A stretch of 64,000 nucleotides of DNA. Source: Bacteroidales bacterium UBA1189. GTDB taxonomy: Bacteria > Bacteroidota > Bacteroidia > Bacteroidales > Bacteroidaceae. A model generated the notes under the pieces. The model saw only the letters and a program-made list of their open reading frames with translations, had not been told where the DNA came from and ran no database searches. The stretch covers positions 1 to 64,000 of the forward strand of contig DBYJ01000004.1 of the NCBI GenBank assembly GCA_002309805.1, written 5' to 3'. Made by a program: the position numbers and the translations under genes. Positions 1 through 7,323 of this stretch are shown one piece after another; position 1 is the first letter of the stretch; the number at the start of each line of letters is the position of its first letter.

Positions 1-216
1 TTCGAGTTCAGCCAGGGCTTCACCGAACTGCACACCAAGAGCTACCAGGAGATTCTGGCCGGACGCGGTTTCCGCATCAGCGAGGCCCGGGGCTGCATCC
101 AGACAGTGAGTGACATCCGCCATGCCACCCCCATCGGCCTCAAGGGCGACTACCACCCCCTGGCCAAACTGCCTCTCGCTCCCCACCCCTTCGGTTGGGA
201 CGACGTGAGGAGTTAA
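1..216 (+). CDS. Gfo/Idh/MocA-type sugar oxidoreductase, C-terminal end (partial)
   Basis: An open frame enters from the left edge and stops at TAA 214-216, leaving 71 residues. The segment FTELHTKSYQEILAGRGF followed by EARGCIQTVSDIR resembles the C-terminus of WlbA/WbpB-type NAD-dependent UDP-N-acetylhexosamine-uronate 3-dehydrogenases of the Gfo/Idh/MocA family, which act in nucleotide-sugar synthesis for surface polysaccharides. The Rossmann domain lies outside the window, so the assignment rests on the tail and on the glycosyltransferases that follow on the same strand. Other Gfo/Idh/MocA members remain possible. Confidence 0.7.
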   Translation, partial: FEFSQGFTELHTKSYQEILAGRGFRISEARGCIQTVSDIRHATPIGLKGDYHPLAKLPLAPHPFGWDDVRS

Positions 217-236
217 GAATTCAAACATTCACACGT

Positions 237-1358
237 ATGCCCATCAGGATTTGTCACGTCACCAGCCTGCACCCCGCCAACGATGTACGGATATTCTATA
301 AGGAATGCGTGTCGCTGGCAGACTCCTATGAGGTCTATCTCATTGCCCCGAATATCGCCGACGACACCTTGTGCGGCGTCCACCGCGTGGGCGTGCCCCT
401 GCCCAAAGGACGACTGAAACGGCAGCTCTTCCTGGGTCGGGTGCTGCGCAAAGCCCTCGAAATCGATGCTGCGGTCTACCACCTCCACGACCCGGAGCTG
501 CTCTCGCTGGGCGTCCGCCTGAAGAGGCACGGAAAGAAAGTGGTGTTCGACTCGCACGAGGATGTCCCCATGCAGATTCTCACCAAGGAATACCTGCCTC
601 GCTGGAGTCGGAAGCCCTTGTCGGACATCTATGCCTTGTATGAGCGCCACTTCATGCGCCGCTACGACGCCCTCGTCACCGTTACGCCCAGCATCCTCGA
701 GCGACTTGTGAGGATAAATAAAAACAGTGTGATGGTGACCAACTATCCCCCACTCAGTTCCCTTCCTTCAGCCCCTCCCCAGCCCTCCCCTGAAGGGGAG
801 GGAGTCCACTATGTCTGCTTTGCCGGCGGGGTGGATGAGCGCTACATGCACAAATATGTCATCGAGAGCCTGCAATACACCCAGGCCCGCTATCTGCTTG
901 CCGGTGCCTGCTTCATCCCTTCCTATATGGAAAAACTGAAGTCGCTGCCCGGCTGGGAGAGGGTCGACTACCAGGGGGTTCTTCCGCCCGAGCGGGTGGC
1001 GGAGCTCTATGCGCGGTCGGAGGTGGGCATCGTGCTGCTGGACTACCTGCCCAACGTGGGGTACCGCAAGGGGACTCTGGGGGTGCTGAAGATGTTTGAG
1101 TATATGATGGCAGGCATCCCTGTGGTCGCTACCGATATGGAGCTGTGGAAGGAGATCATTGAGGGGTATGAGTGTGGCATCTGTGTCGACCCGCATGATG
1201 TCCATGCCATCGCCGATGCCATCAACCGGCTCATCGACCATCCCGAAGAGGCCCGCCGGATGGGCGAGAACGGTCGCCGCGCCGTGGAAGAGAAATACAA
1301 CTGGGAGACACAAAAACAGATTCTATTGAATCTGTATTGTGGCCTTTTGTCTAGGTAG
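237..1358 (+). CDS. GT4-family glycosyltransferase with an in-frame palindromic repeat insert
   Basis: A 373-residue glycosyltransferase of the GT-B fold that probably adds a sugar to a lipid-linked oligosaccharide in the cytoplasm. The N-terminal acceptor half begins ICHVTSLHPANDVRIF. The C-terminal half has EYMMAGIPVVATDMELWKE, the usual GT4 donor-binding E(x7)E region. The ATG at 237 is preferred over an upstream TTG at 195, which lies inside the preceding gene. Around residues 178-190 the protein reads SAPPQPSPEGEG, encoded by a GC-rich palindrome (about 768-803) that falls between the two domains and looks like an inserted repeat. It follows the oxidoreductase by 20 nt, probably in one operon. 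The acceptor and donor sugars cannot be read from sequence. Confidence 0.88.
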   Translation: MPIRICHVTSLHPANDVRIFYKECVSLADSYEVYLIAPNIADDTLCGVHRVGVPLPKGRLKRQLFLGRVLRKALEIDAAVYHLHDPELLSLGVRLKRHGKKVVFDSHEDVPMQILTKEYLPRWSRKPLSDIYALYERHFMRRYDALVTVTPSILERLVRINKNSVMVTNYPPLSSLPSAPPQPSPEGEGVHYVCFAGGVDERYMHKYVIESLQYTQARYLLAGACFIPSYMEKLKSLPGWERVDYQGVLPPERVAELYARSEVGIVLLDYLPNVGYRKGTLGVLKMFEYMMAGIPVVATDMELWKEIIEGYECGICVDPHDVHAIADAINRLIDHPEEARRMGENGRRAVEEKYNWETQKQILLNLYCGLLSR

Positions 1359-1428
1359 TCCTAGGCGGCCCTAGGTTATCCTAGTCACTCACACATTTAC
1401 ACATTCACACATTCAAGCATTCACACAC
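1359..1428 (+). repeat. CCTAGG and ACATTCACAC simple repeats between glycosyltransferase genes
   Basis: The 70-nt gap holds three copies of a CCTAG-type hexamer, then four loose copies of an (A)CATTCACAC unit that runs up to the next ATG. A similar ACATTCACAC stretch precedes the first glycosyltransferase (about 221-235). No promoter consensus is visible, so the genes are probably co-transcribed. Confidence 0.5.
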
Positions 1429-2646
1429 ATGAACATCCTGATGATAAGCCACTATGCTGGCGCGCCGCAATACGGCATGGAGTTCCGCTCCTACTACATG
1501 GCCCGCGAATGGGTGCGTATGGGCCACCGGGTGACGGTCGTGGGTGCGGCATTCTCGCACCTGCGCAAGGCACAACCTCAAGTGGGACGCGAGACTTTGG
1601 AGGGAATAGAATACCTATGGCTGCCCACGACGCATTATGAAGACAATGGAGCCAAGCGTGTCGTCAGCATGTTCCAATTTGTGGCGCAGGTCTACAGGCA
1701 CCGTCGCGAGTTGGTGGCCTTCCGCCCCGATGTGGTCATCGCCTCGTCGGTCTACACCTTCGACATCTATCCCTGCCATTATATCGCCCGCCGCACGGGA
1801 GCCAAACTCGTCTACGAGGTACACGACCTTTGGCCCCTTTCGGTGATGGTGATAGGCGGCTATTCGCCGCGCCATCCTTTCATCTGGCTCCTCCAGCGGG
1901 GCGAGAACTATGCCTACCGCCATTGCGACAAGGTGGTGTCGATGCTCGACAAGGCCTTCCCCCACATGCAGCGCCATGGCCTTACGGAGGACCGGTTCTG
2001 CTGCATCCCCAACGGGTTCTTGAAAGAGGAATGGGAGAATGCCGACAGCCACACGCTCCCCGACGAGCATGCCCGTCTCCTCGAGAGACTGCATGAGGAG
2101 GGGAAATGCATTGTGGGCTTCGCCGGCGGCCACACACAGTCGACGGCGATGGATGTCCTCATCGAGGCCGCCCGCGAATTGAAAGAGCGGAGCGACCTCG
2201 CCTTTGTCCTTGTCGGGGGCGGTCCTCAGAAAGCCGACCTGATGGCCCTGGCCGAGGGTTACGGCCTTGCCAATGTCCATTTCCTTCCCCCTGTCGACAA
2301 GAACTGCATCCCCCGCCTCTTGCAGGCATTCGACATCTGCTATGCCGGCGGCATCCACAGCAGCCTGCATCGCTACGGAACCTCGTTCAACAAGATTATC
2401 GACTATATGCTTGCCGCCAAGCCTATTCTCAAGTCGGTCGACGAGCCCGGCAGCGAGGTGGAACGCGCGGGGTGCGGCATTCAGGTCGAGGCCGAGAATG
2501 TCGGACAGGTGCGCGAGGCTGTCGAGCGCCTGGCTGCCATGAGCGCCGCAGAGCGTGCCGCCATGGGAGAGAAAGGTCGCCGCTATGCCGTTGCCAACCT
2601 CGAATACCACACCCTCTCCCAAAAGTTTATCGATAGCGTCTCATGA
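1429..2646 (+). CDS. WbuB-like GT4 glycosyltransferase
   Basis: A 405-residue cytoplasmic glycosyltransferase. The start MNILMISHYAGAPQYGMEFR and the length match the WbuB-like subfamily of GT4 enzymes, which often transfer N-acetylated amino sugars such as FucNAc in O-antigen synthesis. The donor-binding half carries FAGGHTQSTAMDVLIEAA and LVGGGPQKADL, then IDYMLAAKPILKSVDEPGSE. The stop overlaps the next ATG (ATGA, 2643-2646), which implies translational coupling to the ligase/polymerase. The family call is firm and the exact sugar is unknown. Confidence 0.9.
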   Translation: MNILMISHYAGAPQYGMEFRSYYMAREWVRMGHRVTVVGAAFSHLRKAQPQVGRETLEGIEYLWLPTTHYEDNGAKRVVSMFQFVAQVYRHRRELVAFRPDVVIASSVYTFDIYPCHYIARRTGAKLVYEVHDLWPLSVMVIGGYSPRHPFIWLLQRGENYAYRHCDKVVSMLDKAFPHMQRHGLTEDRFCCIPNGFLKEEWENADSHTLPDEHARLLERLHEEGKCIVGFAGGHTQSTAMDVLIEAARELKERSDLAFVLVGGGPQKADLMALAEGYGLANVHFLPPVDKNCIPRLLQAFDICYAGGIHSSLHRYGTSFNKIIDYMLAAKPILKSVDEPGSEVERAGCGIQVEAENVGQVREAVERLAAMSAAERAAMGEKGRRYAVANLEYHTLSQKFIDSVS

Positions 2647-4031
2647 GCAACAACAATCCTTTCCAGGGACTGACGTGGCCGCAGCGGCTGACTTTCGCCG
2701 CTTTGTGCCTGGCCGTCGTCTCCATCGTCGCATGGTGGCGCATAGGTATCTACGCCTGCACCCTCCTCATCTGCGTCTCCCTCTTCAAAACCATCTTTTC
2801 CTCCGTCTCTTCCGATTCCGTGCATTCCGGCGGCGTTTTCGCCGCCGCCCCACGAGTCCGCCGTCCTCTGTTCTTCGCCATGCTGGCCTACTGGGGGCTC
2901 TACGCCGTGTCGGCCCTGGTCAGCCAGAACCATGCCGAGGGGTGGTATGTGGCTTTCATCAAGATTTACCTCTTGGCTTTCCCGCTGCTGTGTCTCATCG
3001 GCGACACACGCTACCTCACCCGTAGCCGCATTGCTTTTCTCTTCCATCTGCTCACGGCCACCCTCCTGCTCCGTTTCGCCGTCTGTCTGGTCATCAGTGG
3101 CATCCATCTCATCCAGGGGACTCCTCTCCGCACCGCCATGGGGTGGGAGATCGACCCCATGGGTCTGCATCACAACTACCTGGCCCTCTATATCAATATA
3201 GCCTTGGCGTTCCTCTATGCCTATTGGGTTTCCGACCGAAATCGGTCGGAAACTGCCGTTCCTCGTCGCGGGCCGAAACAGTTCCTGCCCTTTGTGGCGG
3301 CGGGAGTGGCGCTGGTCGCCTACCTGCTGCTCAGTGCCTCGCGGTCGGGGATTGTCGCGTTGGGCCTGATGTTCATCGCTGCTATGGTCCATCTGGTTTT
3401 CTTCCGCCGTCGCTATAAGGTTGCCCTCGCCGTCGTGCTTCTTTCCGCCGCTCTTGTCGCGGGACTCTATATCGCTGTGCCTTCCACATTTGCCCGCTTC
3501 GAGGCCCTCACACACTGGGGGGAGAACTATGTCCCCGACGACCGTGTCATCGCCTGGGAGTGCGGCCTCAAGGCCACCCGCGGCCACCTGCTGCTCGGTC
3601 ATGGGAGCGGCGACTACCGCGCCGCGCTCGTCGAGTCCTTTGAGCAACGGGGCTATCGCCGGGCCATCGAGCAGGGCTACGACTCGCACAACGAATACAT
3701 CGAGACTCTCATGGCCACGGGAATCGTGGGACTGGCGTTTTTGTTGCTCATGCTCTTCCTGCCGATGGCGCTGGCCTTCCGGCGCGAGAAGCGCGACATG
3801 CAGACGGTGCTGACCGTCATCGCCGTGGCTACAATGATATTTTTTGAAGTGATGCTGGGCAGGCAGATGGGCACCCAGTCCATCGCCCTTGTCTATTGCC
3901 TGTTGATATTAAAGTCGGCGGCCCCTGGCGAAATGCCGGGTCATGAGGATACTTGTCAGGTAGACGCACCCCATGACGACGGAATAGGCCGTCAGCGTGG
4001 CTTCGATGGTGCCGAAGAGGAGGTGTCCTAA
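2643..4031 (+). CDS. O-antigen ligase/polymerase family membrane protein (Wzy_C)
   Basis: A polytopic inner-membrane protein of 462 residues with about ten hydrophobic segments and a Wzy_C-type periplasmic loop (YDSHNEYIETLMATGIVGL around residues 345-363). Such proteins either polymerise repeat units or ligate glycan to lipid A-core or protein. The start overlaps the upstream stop. The C-terminus is odd: after the last hydrophobic segment (ending near VYCLLILKSAA) about 40 hydrophilic residues are encoded entirely by the antisense strand of the convergent flippase gene, a 123-nt overlap. This suggests the natural stop was lost by rearrangement. Whether it is the polymerase or the ligase of the locus is unclear because a second polymerase-like gene lies downstream. 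Confidence 0.85.
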   Translation: MSNNNPFQGLTWPQRLTFAALCLAVVSIVAWWRIGIYACTLLICVSLFKTIFSSVSSDSVHSGGVFAAAPRVRRPLFFAMLAYWGLYAVSALVSQNHAEGWYVAFIKIYLLAFPLLCLIGDTRYLTRSRIAFLFHLLTATLLLRFAVCLVISGIHLIQGTPLRTAMGWEIDPMGLHHNYLALYINIALAFLYAYWVSDRNRSETAVPRRGPKQFLPFVAAGVALVAYLLLSASRSGIVALGLMFIAAMVHLVFFRRRYKVALAVVLLSAALVAGLYIAVPSTFARFEALTHWGENYVPDDRVIAWECGLKATRGHLLLGHGSGDYRAALVESFEQRGYRRAIEQGYDSHNEYIETLMATGIVGLAFLLLMLFLPMALAFRREKRDMQTVLTVIAVATMIFFEVMLGRQMGTQSIALVYCLLILKSAAPGEMPGHEDTCQVDAPHDDGIGRQRGFDGAEEEVS

Positions 4032-5192
4032 CCATATCGAGACCGTCGTCCCCGCCACATAGAGCACCTGCCACAGGAAGAACTGGCGCAGTTTGTCGGC
4101 CACGATGAAGAGGCCGCTCAGCGGATTGGCTATGAACGACAGCACCATGCAGGGGGCGAGAATTTGGGCATATTGTCCCGCCGTGTACCATTCACCCCCC
4201 AGCACTACCTGCATCAGCCAAGGCAGGAGCCACACGACCACCGCCAAAGCCCCGAAGCCCATGAGGGCCGTGAGGCGGAGCAGTTTGTCGTAGCTGCCCT
4301 TGCATTGGCCGCTCCGCACATACTCTTCGTTGGCCCGCTGCCGGTAGACATCGCCCAGCGAGTTGCCTATCACGGTGACGGGCAGGACGAACACCAGCAT
4401 GGCCATGGAGAAGAAACCCGATTCGGCGGAACTGAAGAACGCTGTCAGAAGCAGCACAGGCATACTCTGCCCCAAGGTGTTGAGGAGTCGGCCAGGCATG
4501 TTGTAGAGCGGGAATTCCTTGTATTTGGCGGCACAGCCGACAATCCCCGACAGGCGCACGCGGCGGAATGTGGCGCCGTCCTTGAGGAATGCCCTCACGG
4601 CACACCCCACAGCCGAGACGACGCGCCCCGCCATGTCTCCCACGACAAGTCCCTGGCCCACAAGTCGGACGAATCCCAGGAACACCTTGCCCAGCGTGGT
4701 GGCCCCGGCATTGACCATTTTGTTGACCGACAAGGCCTTGAAATATTTCTCCCTCACGCACCATTCGTTATAGACGTTGAACACAAGAATGCTGAAAGCC
4801 GAGACGGGGCAGACGAAAAGCCAGCGGGCAAGGTCGGGCTCGCCAAGCCACATCGCCAGCCTGTCGCCCATGAGCCACTGCACCAGTGGCCATACCACCG
4901 CCAGAAGGAGAAATCCGAGGAGCACCGAGAGGGCGGCGAGATGGGCGGCCTCTTCTTTGTCCTTGGCCACCAGGATGCCGCTCTCATACTTGCCCGAGGC
5001 CAGTACCGACAGCACCGACACGATGGAGGTGATGACCGCCAGCAGGCCGAAATCGGCAGGGGTATAGATGCGGCCAAGGAGGGGGTAGAACAGTAGGGGC
5101 AGCACCTGGGCCACAGCCACCCCTCCCGAGAGGGTAAGACTGTTGCGGAGGAAGTCCGACGACGAGAGCTTCTGGCGCAGACGGCTCAGCAT
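3909..5192 (-). CDS. Polysaccharide flippase (Wzx/MOP superfamily)
   Basis: A 427-residue protein of about twelve membrane helices, beginning MLSRLRQKLSSSDFLRNSLT and then LSGGVAVAQVLPLLFYPLLG, typical of lipopolysaccharide-repeat flippases of the MOP superfamily. It would move undecaprenyl-linked oligosaccharide across the inner membrane. The ATG at 5192 is chosen because it overlaps the stop of the upstream polymerase gene (7-nt overlap); the longer frame to 5348 would run back through that gene. Its 3' end overlaps the ligase/polymerase gene on the other strand by 123 nt. Confidence 0.88.
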   Translation of the reverse strand: MLSRLRQKLSSSDFLRNSLTLSGGVAVAQVLPLLFYPLLGRIYTPADFGLLAVITSIVSVLSVLASGKYESGILVAKDKEEAAHLAALSVLLGFLLLAVVWPLVQWLMGDRLAMWLGEPDLARWLFVCPVSAFSILVFNVYNEWCVREKYFKALSVNKMVNAGATTLGKVFLGFVRLVGQGLVVGDMAGRVVSAVGCAVRAFLKDGATFRRVRLSGIVGCAAKYKEFPLYNMPGRLLNTLGQSMPVLLLTAFFSSAESGFFSMAMLVFVLPVTVIGNSLGDVYRQRANEEYVRSGQCKGSYDKLLRLTALMGFGALAVVVWLLPWLMQVVLGGEWYTAGQYAQILAPCMVLSFIANPLSGLFIVADKLRQFFLWQVLYVAGTTVSIWLGHLLFGTIEATLTAYSVVMGCVYLTSILMTRHFARGRRL

Positions 5193-6097
5193 GTCGCCTC
5201 CTTCCCTTTGGGGATAAAGAATAGGGAGGCCAACAGCAGCACCAGTCCGCCATGGGTGAGAAGGGTGGTGAAGAGGGCGCTGTTGAGGAACGTATAGACC
5301 AGCAGGGCCACCAAACCGAAAAAGCGGGGATTGTCCATGACGGCACATTCAATCCTTATATATAAAGCACAGAGGGCGACGAAGAGGATGGCTCCGATAT
5401 GGCCAAAGTTCATGAATCCGTCGCCGAGAACACCCGTGTTGCAGTTTGTCACCGCCTCGCTGCCATACATCACCTGTCCGATGACCCGCGAGGGCTCAAG
5501 GTCGTAGGGATAGTCAATCCAGTGGCCCAGGACACTGTGGGAGAGGTAGAGAGGATTCCCGTCGAAGAAGGAGAAATAATTGTCGCACACCAGAATGGGA
5601 ATGAAGAAAAGGCGGCGGAGCACTATCGACTCGGGCAACAGGGCTCCCGTGGCGATATGCATGAGCGCGGTGGCTGCGCAGGCCAGCAGGAGTCCGTAGA
5701 GCACCACCCCCGCCTTGGCCCGCCAGTCCTTGAAAAAGAACATGGCCAGCACCACGGGAATGGCAAAGAAAATACTCTTCTGCGGGTTGAGGAGATAGAG
5801 AAACACCAGGGCACAGACACCGAGGAGAGTCATCCACCACGAGTGCTTCAGGTCGGTCAGGCCATAGACGATAAGCATGGGCAGTAGGACCATGCGCAGT
5901 GGTCCCAGGAGGTAGGCGGTGAGGAGGGTGTTCTTGGTCGCCACCTCTGCCCGGACATCATAGATTTCTTCTCCCATGCCGAGCAACGAGAAGTCAAGGT
6001 TCCATCCAAAGGCCAAAGGGAACGGGAGCAGACAAAGCAGACAGACCACCGGCAGCACCCATTTCCTCCAGTTCCCCTCCTTCGTGTATGGGTGCAC
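5186..6097 (-). CDS. Wzy-like oligosaccharide repeat polymerase, apparently N-terminally truncated
   Basis: About 300 residues with roughly eight hydrophobic segments. Landmarks are MGEEIYDVRAEVATKNT, LNPQKSIFFAIPVVLAMFFF, FFIPILVCDNYFSFFDGNP and NTGVLGDGFMNFG, a pattern seen in the central and C-terminal part of Bacteroidetes O-antigen polymerases. Such proteins usually exceed 400 residues and have several helices before the YDVR segment; here only one precedes it. Upstream lies a compound GC-rich palindrome (6072-6165) and then a divergent DUF4248 gene, so the first third seems lost. No ATG is available after the repeat; GTG at 6097 or 6058 are the candidate starts. The stop overlaps the flippase start. 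It may be non-functional. Confidence 0.65.
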   Translation of the reverse strand: MHPYTKEGNWRKWVLPVVCLLCLLPFPLAFGWNLDFSLLGMGEEIYDVRAEVATKNTLLTAYLLGPLRMVLLPMLIVYGLTDLKHSWWMTLLGVCALVFLYLLNPQKSIFFAIPVVLAMFFFKDWRAKAGVVLYGLLLACAATALMHIATGALLPESIVLRRLFFIPILVCDNYFSFFDGNPLYLSHSVLGHWIDYPYDLEPSRVIGQVMYGSEAVTNCNTGVLGDGFMNFGHIGAILFVALCALYIRIECAVMDNPRFFGLVALLVYTFLNSALFTTLLTHGGLVLLLASLFFIPKGKEATC

Positions 6098-6165
6098 CCC
6101 CCTGTACGCCCGGAGGAATCGGGGGAGTCCTCTCCCCTCCTTCAGGAGGGGTCGGGGGAGGCTAC
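6072..6165. repeat. Compound GC-rich palindromic repeat (CCCCTCC/GGAGGGG family)
   Basis: Two imperfect palindromes in tandem, the second containing CCCCTCCTTCAGGAGGGG followed by TCGGGGGAGGCT. The same family recurs at about 768-803, 23239-23272, 29661-29694 and 30018-30112, and more loosely at 8430-8450 and 59434-59475. Here it forms the junction between the truncated polymerase and the DUF4248 gene. Confidence 0.8.
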
Positions 6166-6169
6166 CATC

Positions 6170-6439
6170 ATGGGTTTGCACCCAGAGGATGCGGCCCTCA
6201 TCGCCTACCTGTGGGATGCAAGCGGGCACCGCGGCATACGCTTCAGCACGCTTGCCGCGTTGTACTTTCCCGAGGCACAGACACGGGGTGCTGCCGAAGC
6301 ACGCCTCAGCTATGAGCTGCGCTGCTGCCACGGACTCACCGAAGCCCTCGAGCAGCTCCATCATCCCAAGAAATCCTCCCGATACACCTGCGCCCAGGTG
6401 CGCCAGATCTTCCTTCTCTACGGCAGTCCTGGGTGTTAA
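6170..6439 (+). CDS. DUF4248 family protein
   Basis: An 89-residue cytoplasmic protein. The core STLAALYFPEAQTRGAAEA, followed by a basic stretch and YTCAQVRQIFLLYGSPG, fits DUF4248, a small helical family found in Bacteroidales next to capsule loci and HU-like genes. Function is unknown; the layout (LxxLYFP, then a C-terminal T-x-x-Q-V-x-x-I helix) is reminiscent of a helix-turn-helix protein. The ATG at 6170 lies a few bases after the GC-rich repeat. A truncated second copy of the same coding sequence lies at 8143-8211, on the other side of the DUF3800 module. Confidence 0.7.
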   Translation: MGLHPEDAALIAYLWDASGHRGIRFSTLAALYFPEAQTRGAAEARLSYELRCCHGLTEALEQLHHPKKSSRYTCAQVRQIFLLYGSPGC

Positions 6440-6531
6440 GGGTTAAAGGTTAAGGGTAAGGGTTAAAGGTTAGGGGTTAGGGGTTAAGGGTTAAAGGGTA
6501 AGGGTTAAGGGTTAAGGGTTAGGGGGTAAAG
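6436..6531 (+). repeat. Telomere-like GGGTTAA heptamer array
   Basis: About thirteen degenerate tandem copies of GGGTTAA, including GGGTTAAA and GGGGTTA variants, directly after the DUF4248 stop. Related arrays with a GTTAAG or GTTAAAG unit occur at 23140-23200, 26794-26885, 8500-8526 and 48517-48540. It encodes nothing and has no obvious fold. Confidence 0.85.
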
Positions 6532-6660
6532 AGAATGTAAAAATGGGAGTTATGCGCTATGCGCAGGACGATAGATTCCTTTTCGGTATTCCGATGCATT
6601 CGTCCAAATCCCCGATTTTGTGAAATTTTGGTTAAACATCTATAACTTTTCGCCCAAATA

Positions 6661-6692
6661 TTTGCATCTCTCAAAAAATACTCCGATCTTTG
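6661..6692 (+). promoter_or_regulatory. Bacteroidetes-type promoter for a candidate small RNA
   Basis: TTTG at 6661-6664, a 20-nt spacer, then GATCTTTG at 6685-6692, one mismatch from TAnnTTTG. It points rightwards although no plus-strand protein gene follows; the next sequence is a short two-hairpin region ending in a terminator. Confidence 0.5.
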
Positions 6693-6698
6693 CACCAG

Positions 6699-6763
6699 CT
6701 CATCAACCAGGTTGTTGAAGGAGTTACGAGGCCGTTTGATTTTTCAGGCGGTCTTTGCTTTTC
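6699..6763 (+). ncRNA. Candidate small RNA with terminator, convergent to the DUF3800 module
   Basis: A transcript from the promoter at 6661-6692 would be about 65 nt. It would contain a hairpin TCAAC/GTTGA (6703-6718) and a 10-bp hairpin GGCCGTTTGA / TCAGGCGGTC (6730-6753) with a TTTT loop. Every position of the second stem pairs if G-U is allowed, and it is followed by TTTGCTTTTC, as in an intrinsic terminator. The terminator reads only rightwards, because no T-run exists on the other side. It ends three bases before the stop codon of the convergent gene, so it could be an independent sRNA or an antisense regulator. No known family was recognised. Confidence 0.4.
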
Positions 6764-6765
6764 TG

Positions 6766-7323
6766 TTATGACAACCTGTACATAATGTCCTTTACCAGTT
6801 CGTCGGGTGTCATCACCTTATCCTTACCAACAGAGTCCTTCCAAGCCAGATACTCTTTTTCCTTCTTTCTTAGCTGATGGGAATAGTCGGCATAAAAGGC
6901 CGTCCACAAAAGCACGAAGGTTTTTCTGACATCAAGGATTACGAAGTAGTTGTCGCCATCGTCAGTATCCAGCCATATACATACTCGATGCTTTCCGTTT
7001 CTCTCCTGTTCCCAGAATCTGATACCGTATTTTTCGACATTTTCAATCGTTGGTCTTGCCCAGGGCATACGCTCGCATCGTCTGAGGTCTGGCGTTCTGT
7101 CGGTCTCTATATCACCTTCATGCGTCATGTGATAGAAAGTGTAGGCACGTTCCTGAAATGCCGGATGGTACTTCATCTTTAGCTGATAACTGCCAAAAGT
7201 AGCCTTGTGTGTGATGAAGTCCCGTTCAAAAACGGCATAGACAGCATCGATGAAGAGCTGATAGTTCCCATGATAGTCCTCCAAACAAATTAGTTCTGGA
7301 AGTTGTTCCCTTGCTACTGCCAT
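6766..7323 (-). CDS. Uncharacterised protein, possible BECR-like nuclease, partner of DUF3800 protein
   Basis: A 185-residue soluble protein without a signal peptide. Its conserved-looking core is YTFYHMTHEG (H65), TPDLRRCERMPWARPTIE (D79, R81, R82, E84, W88), then DNYFVILDVRKTFVLLWTAFY (R133, T141, Y144). The order His, Arg/Glu, then a hydrophobic strand with Arg and Thr-x-x-Tyr resembles the BECR (barnase/EndoU/colicin/RelE) nuclease superfamily, but this is inference from pattern only. Its start lies within the end of the upstream DUF3800 gene (10-nt overlap), so the two are a coupled pair. The AT-rich composition and flanking DUF4248 fragments point to acquisition. Confidence 0.55.
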   Translation of the reverse strand: MAVAREQLPELICLEDYHGNYQLFIDAVYAVFERDFITHKATFGSYQLKMKYHPAFQERAYTFYHMTHEGDIETDRTPDLRRCERMPWARPTIENVEKYGIRFWEQERNGKHRVCIWLDTDDGDNYFVILDVRKTFVLLWTAFYADYSHQLRKKEKEYLAWKDSVGKDKVMTPDELVKDIMYRLS

